From contig CP121314.1 of the NCBI GenBank assembly GCA_043557195.1, positions 1,302,001 to 1,366,000 of the forward strand: a DNA stretch of 64,000 nt. Reading direction: 5' to 3'. Shown here piece by piece: positions 1-9,800 of the stretch (position 1 is the stretch's first letter; the number at the start of each line of letters is the position of its first letter). Source of the DNA: Jejuia sp043557195 (lineage in GTDB: Bacteria; Bacteroidota; Bacteroidia; Flavobacteriales; Flavobacteriaceae). Below the pieces are notes generated by a model, which did not search any database, was not told where the DNA came from, and saw only the letters and a program-made list of their open reading frames with translations. The position numbers were made by a program, and so were the translations under genes.

Positions 1-587
1 GCTATTTGAACTTCTTCTTCAATTTTTTCAACAACATCATCGTATTTATTGAATAAGTCCTTTGCTGGCTTTTTACCTGCATCATACAACTTCACCATTA
101 AATAAAAGTAAGTGTATAAACTTTTAGGATTATCAAATGTTTTTTTATCTGAAGTATATGCTGCATCAAAACACTCATATAGCTCTGTATCACTTTTTCC
201 TAATACCTCTTTGTTGTCAAACATTAACTGACATGCCTTTGCAGCATATTCCCCTTTGGGTGTTTTAGATGCAAAATGAGTAGCTCTGTCTTCCCAAAGT
301 TTCATTAAATTATTTAAATACCCTTTTTTCTCTTCTCCACTTGATTTATCAATTTTATAATCTAAAATTTTCTCACCATAAACATATATGGCCCGATTAA
401 ATTTAGGATTACTTGCCCAAAGTTGAGTAAAAGGTTCATATGCAGCTTCGTAATTTTTTGCCTTTGCATATTCTGACATAATGGACAATTTTGTCATATC
501 TTCTTCTTGCGATTGCGCATTAATGCTACCTATACCAACAAATAAGAAGGCAAATAAAAAAGTTAATAATGTAAATTTTGTTTTCAT
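1..587 (-). CDS. Secreted TPR-like protein, C-terminus outside window
   Basis: Translating the minus strand from the ATG at 587 gives an open frame of about 195 codons that runs off the left edge. It starts with a Sec signal peptide (about residues 1-25, hydrophobic core LLTFLFAFLFVGIG, ending INAQ). The mature part is helical and rich in Tyr, Ala and Lys, with spaced AKNYEAAYEPF and GEYAAKACQLMF segments like tetratricopeptide repeats. It lies 19 bp downstream of the outer-membrane protein gene on the same strand, so it probably belongs to the coaX transcription unit. It likely acts as a periplasmic or outer-membrane-associated scaffold. The family is inferred from composition and repeat spacing only. 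Confidence 0.7.
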   Translation of the reverse strand, partial: MKTKFTLLTFLFAFLFVGIGSINAQSQEEDMTKLSIMSEYAKAKNYEAAYEPFTQLWASNPKFNRAIYVYGEKILDYKIDKSSGEEKKGYLNNLMKLWEDRATHFASKTPKGEYAAKACQLMFDNKEVLGKSDTELYECFDAAYTSDKKTFDNPKSLYTYFYLMVKLYDAGKKPAKDLFNKYDDVVEKIEEEVQI

Positions 588-605
588 GATAATCGTGTTA
601 CTCTG

Positions 606-1922
606 TTAGTCATATTTTCGTTTTTGAAACCATCTATCGTTCAAAGATAAACTAATCTGAAAATTTATAAAGTTCTCTTGTATTAAATTGTTATTAGTGG
701 TACCTCTTTGTCCAACCTCTAACCCTATATTTGCATTAGAACCAAAATCTCCGACTGGTATACCTACTCCAAAAGATATGCCAAACTCTTTTATCTGCTG
801 TTTACCTCCACTATTAAAGATATTTAAACCTGTATCTTCATATCTAAAACCTGCCCGGTAAACCACACGCTTGAAGAATCCTGAAAATGCATTATACTCT
901 GGAATATAAAACCCGCCAAAAGAATAACGATACCCATCATCAAAATTAGTTGATCCATTACTGTAGAACGGGTTATTAAAATCACTTAACTGTTGCGATT
1001 CATATTCTGCCCCAAAAAACCACTTTCTGGCTTGCCCTAATCCAGCACCTACAGAGAACCTTGAAGGTAATACTAAGTCGGTTTCTAATAAACCTTGTGA
1101 CTCTAAATCAGCATTTATGGTATTAATCACAACCTCTGTCCCAGAGCTAGCTACATTTACGGTTGAAAACGCTCTTTGGTTTTTTGACGTTAAGTTACTC
1201 TCTGGAGTAAATGTAAGTGCCGTTGTTAATTCTAACTTTTTACCCAGCTTTGATTTATAGTACATTCCAAAATCAAAATTCAACCCACTTAAATCAGAAC
1301 GATTATTTTCTCTGGATTGTGTAAATAGCGGTAATCCATCATTGTCGAAGCGAAACTCAATGGCACTATTTTGTATATTCCCAAAATTGTATTGTGCATT
1401 TACCCCTATGCTAAAATTATCTGTAATACTGTAAGCAAATCCTAAAAAGGCTTTATTTAAACCGCCTTCACCATTAAATCTATTTGTGGTTAAGCCCTCT
1501 TCGTTTTCTGTTTCTAACTTATAGCCTACTGCTGTATATGGTAAGAGACCTAAACCGACACCAAATTTACCCACAGGAAAGTTAAGCGCCAAATAATCAA
1601 ATGTAGAGGAAGACACATTAGCAGTTCCTGAATCACTTTTTAATCCTGTACTTGAATAAGCACCTCCTATTGCGTACTTAACAGGTCTGCTCTCATTGTT
1701 GAACATTGAAAGATTTGGCCCTGTAAATGCCGCTGGATTACGAAGGTTCATATGTATACTATCTCTATAAATACTTAAACCACCCATACTTCTATTTTCA
1801 ACCGTTCCTCTAAATTTTAAGCTTCCAATGCCATAAAATGAATAAGGAGATGCTGTTCCCTCTTGTGCATAAGATGAGAATGTAAAAATAGCAACAAAAA
1901 CTACTACAAGTTTTTTTATCAT
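606..1922 (-). CDS. Outer-membrane beta-barrel protein (FadL/PorV-like)
   Basis: A 438-residue protein with a signal peptide (about residues 1-19, ending SSYAQ). The rest alternates short polar turns with amphipathic strands, for example the FAYSITDNFSIGVNAQYNFG stretch and a barrel-like C-terminal region, as in Bacteroidota outer-membrane transport barrels. Its ATG shares one base with the stop codon of coaX upstream (TAATG), so translation of the two is probably coupled. Such barrels are often found next to coaX in flavobacteria. The transported substrate cannot be read from the sequence. Confidence 0.75.
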   Translation of the reverse strand: MIKKLVVVFVAIFTFSSYAQEGTASPYSFYGIGSLKFRGTVENRSMGGLSIYRDSIHMNLRNPAAFTGPNLSMFNNESRPVKYAIGGAYSSTGLKSDSGTANVSSSTFDYLALNFPVGKFGVGLGLLPYTAVGYKLETENEEGLTTNRFNGEGGLNKAFLGFAYSITDNFSIGVNAQYNFGNIQNSAIEFRFDNDGLPLFTQSRENNRSDLSGLNFDFGMYYKSKLGKKLELTTALTFTPESNLTSKNQRAFSTVNVASSGTEVVINTINADLESQGLLETDLVLPSRFSVGAGLGQARKWFFGAEYESQQLSDFNNPFYSNGSTNFDDGYRYSFGGFYIPEYNAFSGFFKRVVYRAGFRYEDTGLNIFNSGGKQQIKEFGISFGVGIPVGDFGSNANIGLEVGQRGTTNNNLIQENFINFQISLSLNDRWFQKRKYD

Positions 1923-2650
1923 TAGTTTGAATTAAATTTCAGAATATAGTTTAAACCTTCCAAAAGAAAATTAGAGTTGGCAAATATGCTACTTTTTAAT
2001 TGTTCTGACAAGAAATTAGCATCGCCTCCTGTTAAAATAACTGTTAAATCTGGATATTTTTCTTTATAGTATTTAATACAGCCATCTATTTCATTTACAA
2101 CGCCATTTACTACACCAGAGTGTATAGAACTATCTGTGGAAGTTCCTAGAATATTTTCAGGTTTCTCTGTCTCTAATAACGGAAGGTTTGCCGTTAAATT
2201 ATTCAACGATTTGTAACGCATTCTAATACCTGGTGAAATGGCTCCCCCAAGATACTCGTTCTTATCAGTAATAAAATCGTAGGTTATGCAGGTACCTGCA
2301 TCTATAATAAGGACATTGTTTTTAGGATGATGATACACCGATGCACTTACAAGAGCAATTCTATCTATACCTAAAGTTTTAGGAGTATCGTAGCTATTTT
2401 TAAAAGGCACCTTGGTTTTATGATCAAGCTGCAATACATCAATTTCTTTTTTTATTGATGCTATCTGGCTTTTTTTCAATCTACCTACTGAAGAAACTAT
2501 TCCCTTTTTTAGCTTAGAGAAATCCTTTTTTAAATTTCGAATTTCATCTATAGTATTTGCTAATTCCACCACTGTTTTAAACACCAATTTGTCGGATTTA
2601 AATATAGCGAGTTTTACAAATGTGTTGCCAACATCAATTATTAAATTCAT
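1922..2650 (-). CDS. coaX: Type III pantothenate kinase
   Basis: CoaX phosphorylates pantothenate, the first step of coenzyme A synthesis, in the cytosol. At 242 residues it has normal family length. The ASKHA-fold phosphate motifs are visible: DVGNTFVKLAIF at the N-terminus (residues 6-17), the LGIDRIALVSA segment, DAGTCITYDF near residue 118, and GGAISPGIRMR. It is the first gene of a minus-strand unit that continues into the barrel gene by a one-base overlap. Its start is 150 bp from the divergent tRNA-Phe gene, so its promoter lies in that gap, but I see no clear consensus there. Confidence 0.95.
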   Translation of the reverse strand: MNLIIDVGNTFVKLAIFKSDKLVFKTVVELANTIDEIRNLKKDFSKLKKGIVSSVGRLKKSQIASIKKEIDVLQLDHKTKVPFKNSYDTPKTLGIDRIALVSASVYHHPKNNVLIIDAGTCITYDFITDKNEYLGGAISPGIRMRYKSLNNLTANLPLLETEKPENILGTSTDSSIHSGVVNGVVNEIDGCIKYYKEKYPDLTVILTGGDANFLSEQLKSSIFANSNFLLEGLNYILKFNSN

Positions 2651-2754
2651 TGCAAGTTGTAAAAGTGTAAAACTACAAAACCAAGTGAATTAATATGTTA
2701 AGTATTTTATAATTATTGAATTAGATAGTAAGCTGTCTTTTTTGTAATTTTATT

Positions 2755-2785
2755 TTGGCAAATAATAAAATTGCATATATATTTG
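2755..2785 (+). promoter_or_regulatory. Promoter of tRNA-Phe
   Basis: A TTG (2755-2757, within TTTTGG) lies 20 bp before TATATTTG (2778-2785). This matches the Bacteroidota housekeeping pattern TTG-N(19-20)-TAnnTTTG. Transcription would start near 2791-2793, about 10 bases before the mature tRNA 5' end. Confidence 0.6.
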
Positions 2786-2800
2786 CATCCGCTTTGGCGA

Positions 2801-2873
2801 GGTACCTTAGCTCAGTTGGTAGAGCAAAGGACTGAAAATCCTTGTGTCGCTGGTTCGATTCCTGGAGGTACCA
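2801..2873 (+). tRNA. tRNA-Phe (anticodon GAA)
   Basis: A complete cloverleaf can be folded. The acceptor arm is GGTACCT/AGGTACC with discriminator A2873. The D-arm contains AGCTCAGTTGGTAGAGC. The anticodon arm AAGGA-CTGAAAA-TCCTT places GAA at 2834-2836. The T-arm contains GGTTCGATTCC. No CCA is encoded; the next bases are CTT. The gene remains whole because the mobile element inserted at its 3' end and restored the acceptor sequence. Confidence 0.97.
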
Positions 2874-2874
2874 C
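2862..2874. repeat. attL core (tRNA-Phe 3' end)
   Basis: CTGGAGGTACCAC, the last bases of the T-arm and acceptor stem, is repeated exactly at 26640-26652. Together the copies mark the product of site-specific integration into the tRNA gene. Confidence 0.85.
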
Positions 2875-2881
2875 TTAAATT

Positions 2882-2923
2882 AACCCTTAAATATTTGATT
2901 ATCAAATTTTTAAGGGTTTTTTA
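2882..2923. terminator. Terminator after tRNA-Phe, supplied by the element
   Basis: An AT-rich inverted repeat has an outer stem AACCCTTAAA/TTTAAGGGTT and an inner stem ATTTGAT/ATCAAAT, followed by a T-run at 2917-2922. It sits just inside the element and replaces the original terminator, which now lies beyond attR. Confidence 0.6.
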
Positions 2924-2932
2924 TTACGAATA

Positions 2933-2956
2933 AGGGACAGCATTCGGGACAACATC
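2933..2956. repeat. Left arm-type repeat pair of the element
   Basis: Two tandem 10-12-bp units of the form GGGACAACAT (first unit GGGACAGCAT) lie 60 bp inside attL. A 24-bp copy with three mismatches lies at 26504-26527, in the same orientation and about 110 bp inside attR. This is the arrangement expected of arm sites for a tyrosine recombinase or of excisionase sites. Confidence 0.5.
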
Positions 2957-3291
2957 GAATTATTCGCTGCTAAATTAACCCGTCTTAACTTATACAGATT
3001 CAATCTTTCTCATTTAGTATAATAATCCTTAACTAAACTTGTTATCTGGAAAATCTTTTTAAAAACTTCAAAACCTTCTGGAGGAATTCAAAAAAAGTCT
3101 CTGGTTTAAAAAGTTCATTTTTTAAGTGGCGGGGTACCCAAAAACCGTAAATATTGACGGCTTTGTATAAGACGGTGGGGCACCTCATTTTCACAACCCA
3201 TTAATTTCAAAATTAGCGTTTTTCTAAAAAAATAATTTTTAATTTTTTTTCAATCAATTATTTCATATCTCTGTGTTTCATATTTATAATA
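2957..3291. other. Non-coding left end of the element with a GC-rich patch
   Basis: No convincing gene is present. Within very AT-rich DNA, 3126-3186 stands out as G- and C-rich. It contains GGCGGGGTACCC, the small inverted repeat AAACCGT/ACGGCTTT around 3141-3163, and GACGGTGGGGCACCTC. It could be a recombination, origin or transfer-type site. A poly-T/A stretch follows up to the next gene. Confidence 0.4.
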
Positions 3292-3681
3292 ATGTCTACT
3301 ACTCAATATATAAAGTATCAAAATCAACTTCGGGAGGTCTTTAAAGCTTTAGAAAACAAAGTCAAAACATTAACCTCAGAGCAACATAAGCTTGGTTATC
3401 AGCAGCGTAATGAGCTTATTTCACATGTATTGTCTGGATACAATAACGATGAACAGCTTCTATCAAATAAAAAAGAATGGGAAGCTGTTGGATTAGAGGT
3501 TCGAGTTATTACGTGGATTTTTAAATTGATGAAAAACAGTAGGAATTTATATGGATGTTTTGAAAACCCAAAAGAAATCACTTCACAATTAAAGCACCTA
3601 ATTAAGCAGTCAGAAGAAAAGGAACTTTTTGAGGTAGCACATATTCTTAACAACTGGAGACTAAAAATGATAGAGACCTAA
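3292..3681 (+). CDS. Hypothetical protein in the integrative element
   Basis: This 129-residue protein is predicted to be soluble and mostly helical, with many Lys, Glu and Leu residues and no signal peptide or membrane segment. I recognise no domain. It is the first gene inside the left end and stands alone, with the 34-bp repeat that opens the cargo region beginning 156 bp downstream. The length, the ATG start and the codon use like neighbouring element genes support a real gene. A partner or regulator role for the element is possible but not shown. Confidence 0.6.
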   Translation: MSTTQYIKYQNQLREVFKALENKVKTLTSEQHKLGYQQRNELISHVLSGYNNDEQLLSNKKEWEAVGLEVRVITWIFKLMKNSRNLYGCFENPKEITSQLKHLIKQSEEKELFEVAHILNNWRLKMIET

Positions 3682-3836
3682 ACTCTCATTTAATACATTT
3701 GCTAATATTTAACATTTAAAAAGAATTTTTATTATCAGTAAATGCCATCATATTATACCTTCAATACCCTCATAAATTATTAGTTTGGGTAGTGTTTTTC
3801 TTAAGAAACTGGTTTATTCTCAGAAAACTAAATTAG

Positions 3837-3870
3837 ATTGATTTTGTAATACGTGTATACTATAGGGTGA
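3837..3870 (+). repeat. 34-bp direct repeat, left copy bracketing the cargo
   Basis: The core is GTAATACGTGTATAC (3846-3860), followed by TAGGGTGA (3863-3870). The whole 34-bp stretch matches 22412-22445 with three mismatches in the same orientation. Each copy lies about 80-115 bp upstream of a plus-strand gene. The copies could be shared promoter or operator DNA, or traces of recombination that swapped the cargo between them. Confidence 0.55.
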
Positions 3871-3949
3871 TTTTTTGGAGAAAATAGGGTCAAAAAGTAC
3901 GTTTTGGGGATACGCTTTGTTCTTTACACACAAACTAAAACTAAATATC

Positions 3950-4546
3950 ATGGAAAGACAATTTTCAATAAAAAGAGCATTCTTAGATTTACTATTCATT
4001 AAAATTCAGCTTAAGGAACTATTCAAAGACAATGAAAATTACCATCAATTAATTGGATTCATGCTTTCAAAAGATTTTCTGGATTCCGATGAACCATTAC
4101 CAACCATGAAATCCATGGAACAATCATTAGGATTGACATCTCACAAACTGAGAAAACTCATTCATGATTTATATGAAGAAATGTTTGGAAATGAATTGAA
4201 TCATGCTTTGAAATTTAACAAGCTGGAAATCTATTTCGACCTGCATTACTTTGAAGGTCAATACGGTTATTTCAAGTGCAGTGATTTAGCATTTATCCCT
4301 AGAGTTGGAGAAAATATGACCATCCCATTTTTAAAAGCCAAAGTTGGAACAGATTATTTCTATGTAGACAGCGTAAGGCACTCGCTTGAAGATGAAGTCC
4401 AGAGAATAGATATTAGATTAAACTCTGCCTTTTATAACAAGTATTTCCATTATGAAAAACATAAAGCCTATGAGCTTAGAAAGATTAGTTTAAGTGATTT
4501 GTACCGTAAGCATGATTTGAGCTTAAAAGATAAGATGGATTTGTAG
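3950..4546 (+). CDS. Hypothetical protein with HTH-like segment
   Basis: I use the ATG at 3950. An upstream TTG at 3875 would add 25 residues, but these look like translated leader DNA next to the repeat at 3837-3870. From 3950 the protein has 198 residues. The stretch PLPTMKSMEQSLGLTSHKLRKLIHDLYEEMFG (about residues 47-78) resembles a helix-turn-helix like those of AraC- or phage-type DNA-binding proteins. A beta-rich C-terminal half follows (FIPRVGENMTIPFLKAKVG, then DYFYVDSVRH). No catalytic motif is recognised. It lies 137 bp upstream of the defence operon and could regulate the element or its cargo, which is inference from position. Confidence 0.6.
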   Translation: MERQFSIKRAFLDLLFIKIQLKELFKDNENYHQLIGFMLSKDFLDSDEPLPTMKSMEQSLGLTSHKLRKLIHDLYEEMFGNELNHALKFNKLEIYFDLHYFEGQYGYFKCSDLAFIPRVGENMTIPFLKAKVGTDYFYVDSVRHSLEDEVQRIDIRLNSAFYNKYFHYEKHKAYELRKISLSDLYRKHDLSLKDKMDL

Positions 4547-4598
4547 GGAGTGACAATATAATGAGCTTTTACTGTTTAGAATAATTCTTACTAAATAT

Positions 4599-4632
4599 TT
4601 GTTTTCTATAAGTGCTGTTTTTCTTACTTTTG
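4599..4632 (+). promoter_or_regulatory. Putative promoter of the defence operon
   Basis: TACTTTTG (4625-4632) fits TAnnTTTG. A TTG at 4599-4601 lies 23 bp upstream, slightly longer than the usual spacing. The transcript would start near 4638 and leave about 45 bases before the ATG at 4684. The next genes follow with gaps of 37 bp or less to 15812, so this may drive the whole block. Confidence 0.4.
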
Positions 4633-4683
4633 TACACTCTCCTAATTAGCTATTAGCGGTTCTAAATTTTATTAAACATTGTA

Positions 4684-6801
4684 ATGAGTAAACAGCCAAA
4701 ACCAGACTCTAAAAAATATATTGACTTAATATCAGAAATTGAAAAGGGACAAATTAAGATTCCTAAATTCCAAAGAAACTTTGTTTGGAGTATTGAAATA
4801 ACAGCAAAGCTTTTAGATAGTATTTTAAAAGGCTATCCCATTGGAACGTTCATCTTATGGGAAACACGTGAACGCCTTAATGATATTAAAGAAATTGGGC
4901 AGTTGCCTCTTAAGCCAGCACCAGATGGTGATAAAATTCAATATGTTCTGGATGGTCAGCAAAGAATAACCTCTTTATATGCAGCTTATTTAGGGGCAGA
5001 GATTCAGAAAGAGGGCGAGAAAAAGATAACTAATTATGCCGATATTTATGTTGACCTTGAATTGGACATAGATGATGACAATCAAATTGTTACACATGAG
5101 CAGCCAGAGGGTTTGCACTTATCGCTGAACAAGGTGCTTAATCATTTAGAGTATGATGATGAAATTGAAGATACTTTTGAAAGAGAAATAAGGAAAAAGA
5201 TTAGAGGGTATGCCCAGACTTTTTCAACCTACGATTTTTCTATAATTGTATTAAGAAAAGAAGATATTGAATCAGCTATTGAAGTATTTACAAGAATAAA
5301 TACAGGAGGTCAAACCTTGACTTTGTTTGAGATTATGTCCGCCAAAACCTATGATGAGGGGCAACATTTTGATATGGCAGATAGATTTCAAAAGCTTTTA
5401 AAAGAGTTAAGAGGTTGTAAATATGAAACAATTTCCAGTTCCGTTATATTAAGCTTACTGGCTTTAGTCCTAAGTAAGAATAAAGAATGTAAACGCAAAG
5501 TTATATTGCAACTTGACAAGCAAAGAATAATTGATGCTTGGGATGATGTTGTATCCGCCTTAAAAGAAAGTATAGATTATTTCAGGTCTGTTTATAGAAT
5601 TCCTGTTTCGGCTATTCTACCTTATGATTCATTATTAATTCCTTTTGGGTATTTTTTCTACATGAACAAGGCAAAGCCAAAGGGAAATCAAGTAAAGTAT
5701 TTAGAAGAGTTCTTCTGGCGTATTTCATTATCCTACCGATACTCAAGTGCAACCGAATCAAAGCTGGCACAAGATATCAAGCGTATAGATACCATTATTG
5801 AGAATGAAAGACCAAGTTATGAAGACATTAAAGTGTATCTAACTTCACCTAATGACCTCATTGAAACCAATTTTAGCGCAGGAAGTAGCTTTTGTAAAGC
5901 TGTATTGTGTTTGTTGGCTTATAATGAGCCTAAAGACTTTCAAACTAATGGTAAAGTAATATTGGATAATTCTTGGTTAAAGCTTGCCAATAGTAAAAAC
6001 TACCATCACTTTTTCCCAAAAGCTTATTTGAAGAAAAATGGAATAGGAAACAGTAATAGCTTAGTAAATATAACATTAGTCAGTGATGAACTAAATAAAC
6101 GAAAGATAAGTGCCAAAGCTCCATCTATTTACATTAGTGATTTTTTAGAGGAGAATGATGAACTATCTAAAACTCTAGAATCTCATTTAATTAATGGTAT
6201 AGATGAATTTGGTATTACAAGTGATGACTACTTTGTATTTCTGGAAAAAAGAGCAAAACTTATTTATAAGGAATTGCAAAACCGCCTAGAATTAAAGCAT
6301 AAGACTAGTAAAAGAAACAAAGAATTAAGAGAGATAATTTTGTTAGGGGAAAATGATAATGTAGAGTTTAAATCCACTTTGAGGTTCGATTTAAGAGAAG
6401 CCACGGTTAATAAAAAGTTAGAATTTGTAATTGGTAAAACCATTGCAGCCTTTTTAAATAGCGAAGGAGGAACTTTAATAATTGGAGTGGATGATAACAA
6501 CAATATTTTAGGACTTGACAAAGATTTTAAGACTCTTGCCAAACCTAATATTGATGGATTTGAATTACACCTAAGGCAAGTAATTAAAAAATACCTAGGG
6601 CAAAGCTTTGAGAAATACTTAAAAATAAGCTTTCCAAAAATTGATAATAAAGAAATATGTGTGATTAAGATATTAAGAAGCGGTAAACCTGTATTTGTAG
6701 AGTTTGAAGGAAAAGACTATTTCTTTGTTAGGATAGGGAATTCATCCATTCCAAAAAATAGGGCAGAACAAAGCGAGTATGAAAAACTACATTGGAGCTA
6801 A
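4684..6801 (+). CDS. DUF262 (GmrSD-type)/HNH-like/AlbA_2 fusion protein
   Basis: This 705-residue protein has three parts. Residues 1-230 form a DUF262 (ParB-like) domain with IKIPKFQRNFVW, KGYPIGTFILWE and the signature DGQQR at 90-94. This domain is known from the type IV restriction enzyme GmrSD, which cuts modified phage DNA. The middle carries YHHFFPKAYLKK (H441, H442), an HNH-like motif as in DUF1524, followed by NSLVNITLVSDELNKRK. Residues about 550-705 are an AlbA_2 domain (Schlafen-like): EFKST at 561-565, then FLNSEGGTLIIGVDD. AlbA_2 domains often bind nucleic acid. It is the first gene of the defence block, 37 bp before the helicase. Anti-phage restriction of modified DNA is inferred. 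The GmrSD-AlbA_2 fusion is unusual in my experience. Confidence 0.85.
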   Translation: MSKQPKPDSKKYIDLISEIEKGQIKIPKFQRNFVWSIEITAKLLDSILKGYPIGTFILWETRERLNDIKEIGQLPLKPAPDGDKIQYVLDGQQRITSLYAAYLGAEIQKEGEKKITNYADIYVDLELDIDDDNQIVTHEQPEGLHLSLNKVLNHLEYDDEIEDTFEREIRKKIRGYAQTFSTYDFSIIVLRKEDIESAIEVFTRINTGGQTLTLFEIMSAKTYDEGQHFDMADRFQKLLKELRGCKYETISSSVILSLLALVLSKNKECKRKVILQLDKQRIIDAWDDVVSALKESIDYFRSVYRIPVSAILPYDSLLIPFGYFFYMNKAKPKGNQVKYLEEFFWRISLSYRYSSATESKLAQDIKRIDTIIENERPSYEDIKVYLTSPNDLIETNFSAGSSFCKAVLCLLAYNEPKDFQTNGKVILDNSWLKLANSKNYHHFFPKAYLKKNGIGNSNSLVNITLVSDELNKRKISAKAPSIYISDFLEENDELSKTLESHLINGIDEFGITSDDYFVFLEKRAKLIYKELQNRLELKHKTSKRNKELREIILLGENDNVEFKSTLRFDLREATVNKKLEFVIGKTIAAFLNSEGGTLIIGVDDNNNILGLDKDFKTLAKPNIDGFELHLRQVIKKYLGQSFEKYLKISFPKIDNKEICVIKILRSGKPVFVEFEGKDYFFVRIGNSSIPKNRAEQSEYEKLHWS

Positions 6802-6838
6802 TGTTCTTTAATTGATATACCTATTCTAAAAAGTAGCA

Positions 6839-9800
6839 ATGACAGGAAAAATAATTAAACAAGGAAATTCGATTGGTGTCATAGAATATGATCTTGACAA
6901 GAGAATTACTTTTTCTGTTAAAAGCGAATCAAAATTTGAAATTGGAGATGAGGTTGATTTTGATATAAATAAAAAAACAGTTCCAGGCACTGATACCAGC
7001 TACCCATTTGCCATTGACTTAAAAATTATTAAGGCTAAAAAGAGCCTTGAGAACACTTTTACACGACTAATAAAATATGCAAGAAAGTATAATACAACAA
7101 TTCAAAAGCTTGCAGATATTTTAAAATCTAATGGTTTCGAGGTTCGTGTAAGTCCCACTACCAAAATCGGAGAAGAAGAATCGTTAATAATCGAAAACTA
7201 TTTCGAAAAATCTGAAACCGCAATTAAGGAAAAAAGTAATTCTATTGAAAGAGGAACAATTATACTTACTAATGTAATTGATGTAGTTGAACCATCAATA
7301 ATATTGGTTGATTTTTTCAACAATAAAAAAGCTATACTCCCACTCAACAATATTTCATGGAATAAGAGTAGGTCCCAGAAAATTATTAAAAACACTAAAA
7401 AAGGTGATGAGATAAAGGTAGTTTATTTGGGTGAAGACTCCAATCAGAATCATTTAGTAAGTATTAAACACCTTAATCCTAGACCTAACGAAACTAATTA
7501 CTGGAATAGTTTAAATAGTGGAAAAATTGTTGAAGGCAGGGTATTTGAAATACTAATAAATACAGTAATTATAGAACTCTCCAATAATATATTTGGAGTA
7601 GTTCACATTGGGGAATCTTTTAAGAAATCAATAGGAGAGAAATCATTCTATGAGGTATCTAATAATAACAATACTCTATATGTAGAATTAAAAGTAAGTC
7701 ATAAGTCAAAAAAAAGTGAAGAAGATGGTAAGACTAGTTTATCTCCAAGACCTAAGAGGAAGTTAAAGAGCAATATTGAATCTTCCTATTTAGCTTTTGA
7801 AACTGACCTACAATCATTAAAAGCATTTGAAGATTCAATATATTATAATTTTTGCGACTCCAAGGAGAAGGAATTTCTTGAATCTGCATTTACAAATAAT
7901 CCAACTTTGTTCGCTAATTCGATTAGTCTTAAACAATCTCTAAATATTCAATTTGGACTAAATTTACCTGCCTGGGAAAGTGATTTTAAAAACAAACTTA
8001 TTCCTTACTTAAAATCTATCAAAAATCAAGAAATCACCGAAGAACATGCGCTAGAACACTTGTCAAAAGAAAAATACTGGTTAAGAATAAATCACTACAA
8101 TAAAGACGGTGAGGACCAAACAAGATGGGTTATTTTTAATGAAGACTATTTTCTTTCAGGTTTTGTTGATGATGACAATTCTAATTTTGTGGTATTAAGT
8201 CTTGCGATTAAAAGAACGAGAAAGGATAAATCAAACCAAAAGAGTAGAAATTTATCAGATGGCACCTTCCTGTATGATGCAGAATTGACGTTTTCATCTC
8301 CATTCCAAAATAAACTCAAAAGAGAAGAACAGCAAGAAATATTCAATTTGCTAAATGACAAAACAGAAGCTTTTGAGCTGATAAGAAGATTAAAAGAAGA
8401 ATCGGGTGCACTACTATTAGAAGAAGGGTTGTCTCTACAAATCTTTGATAGATTTTTAGAATATCAGGAGAATTTATTGAAGAAGGGTAATACCAATAAT
8501 AGAATTTGGATTGATAGTGATACTAAATCTGTTACTAGTGATTTAGGAGAGTTATCAATTGAGATTTCTACAGACTTATCGGAATTATGTGACGGGAATT
8601 CGCTTTCAGCTCGTGTTACAATCAGAACACTTGAAGATTCTACTAAAATATCAAGAAATGAAGAGTTTGTGTTTTTTAGTGATGCAACATTAGAAGTTCT
8701 ACCTAATGGTTCACGATTGCATTTTGCTCATAGTGATTTACTTCTGGATGAACTTAAAAACGGTTTCTATGTAGAACCAAAAATTTCACTAAAACAGATA
8801 AGAGTCCAAAGAGAAGTATTGCAGGATTTCTTTTCTAAAAAAATTAAACTACAGCATATAGAATCTTTACTTCTAAGACCAGATAAAATTATTCCACCTA
8901 AAACTCCAGATTTAGATTTCTTTAATGAGATACTTAGGGAAACAGATCTCTTAGGTTCAAAAAACAACCAAATAAAAGCAGTTAAAAAATCTGTAGGTAA
9001 TAGAAATATATTTCTTGTACAAGGACCTCCAGGAACTGGTAAAACAACAGTTATTGCTGAAATTGTTCAACAATTAACAAATCAAGGGGAGAAAATTCTA
9101 GTCACAAGTCAAACTCACATAGCAGTGGACAACGTCCTAGAAAAACTCGCTAAAAATAAGAGTATCTCATTATTAAGATTAGGAAATATTCAGAGAGTAA
9201 ATCCTAAGTTAATCCAATTTCATAAAGAAAAACAAATTGAAATATTCTCTGGGTATTTTACGCAAGTCTTAAAGGTAAATAAATGTTTAGCTGAAAAATT
9301 CATTAAGTCTGATTGTAGTATTTCAAAAAAGGATCTACTTGAGCTTGCTAATGCAATGAGTGATTTCCCTCAAGAAATTCATGAAGAAATATCAAGATAT
9401 AGTATTGAATTTATAGACTCCTTAATTAGCTTGGATAAAGACAAGATTAATAATATTCCAGTAGTCTTAGGCAATTGGTCTAACCACATTTCAAATGAAG
9501 AGGAAACCTTAATCAAACCTCTTATTTACAATTCCGTTGATGTGGTGTTTGCTACATGCATAGGCGTAAAAACAGATAGTGATTTAGTAGACTTTAATGT
9601 TGGATTTGACACAGTTATTATCGATGAGGCTGGTAAAGCAAATTTATCAGAATCTATTGCGGCTATTTCGATGGCAAAGAAAGTCATCTTAGTTGGGGAC
9701 CAGATGCAATTACCTCCATATATTGATGGTAGTTTACTAGATTCTAATGAAAAATCAAGTTTTCCAAACTCAAGATTTGGATCAAAATTTCTAGAACAAG

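Noticed and set aside
3875..3949. TTG start extending the 3950 gene by 25 codons
   Set aside because: The extension overlaps DNA just after the 34-bp repeat and looks like leader sequence; the ATG at 3950 begins the compact protein.
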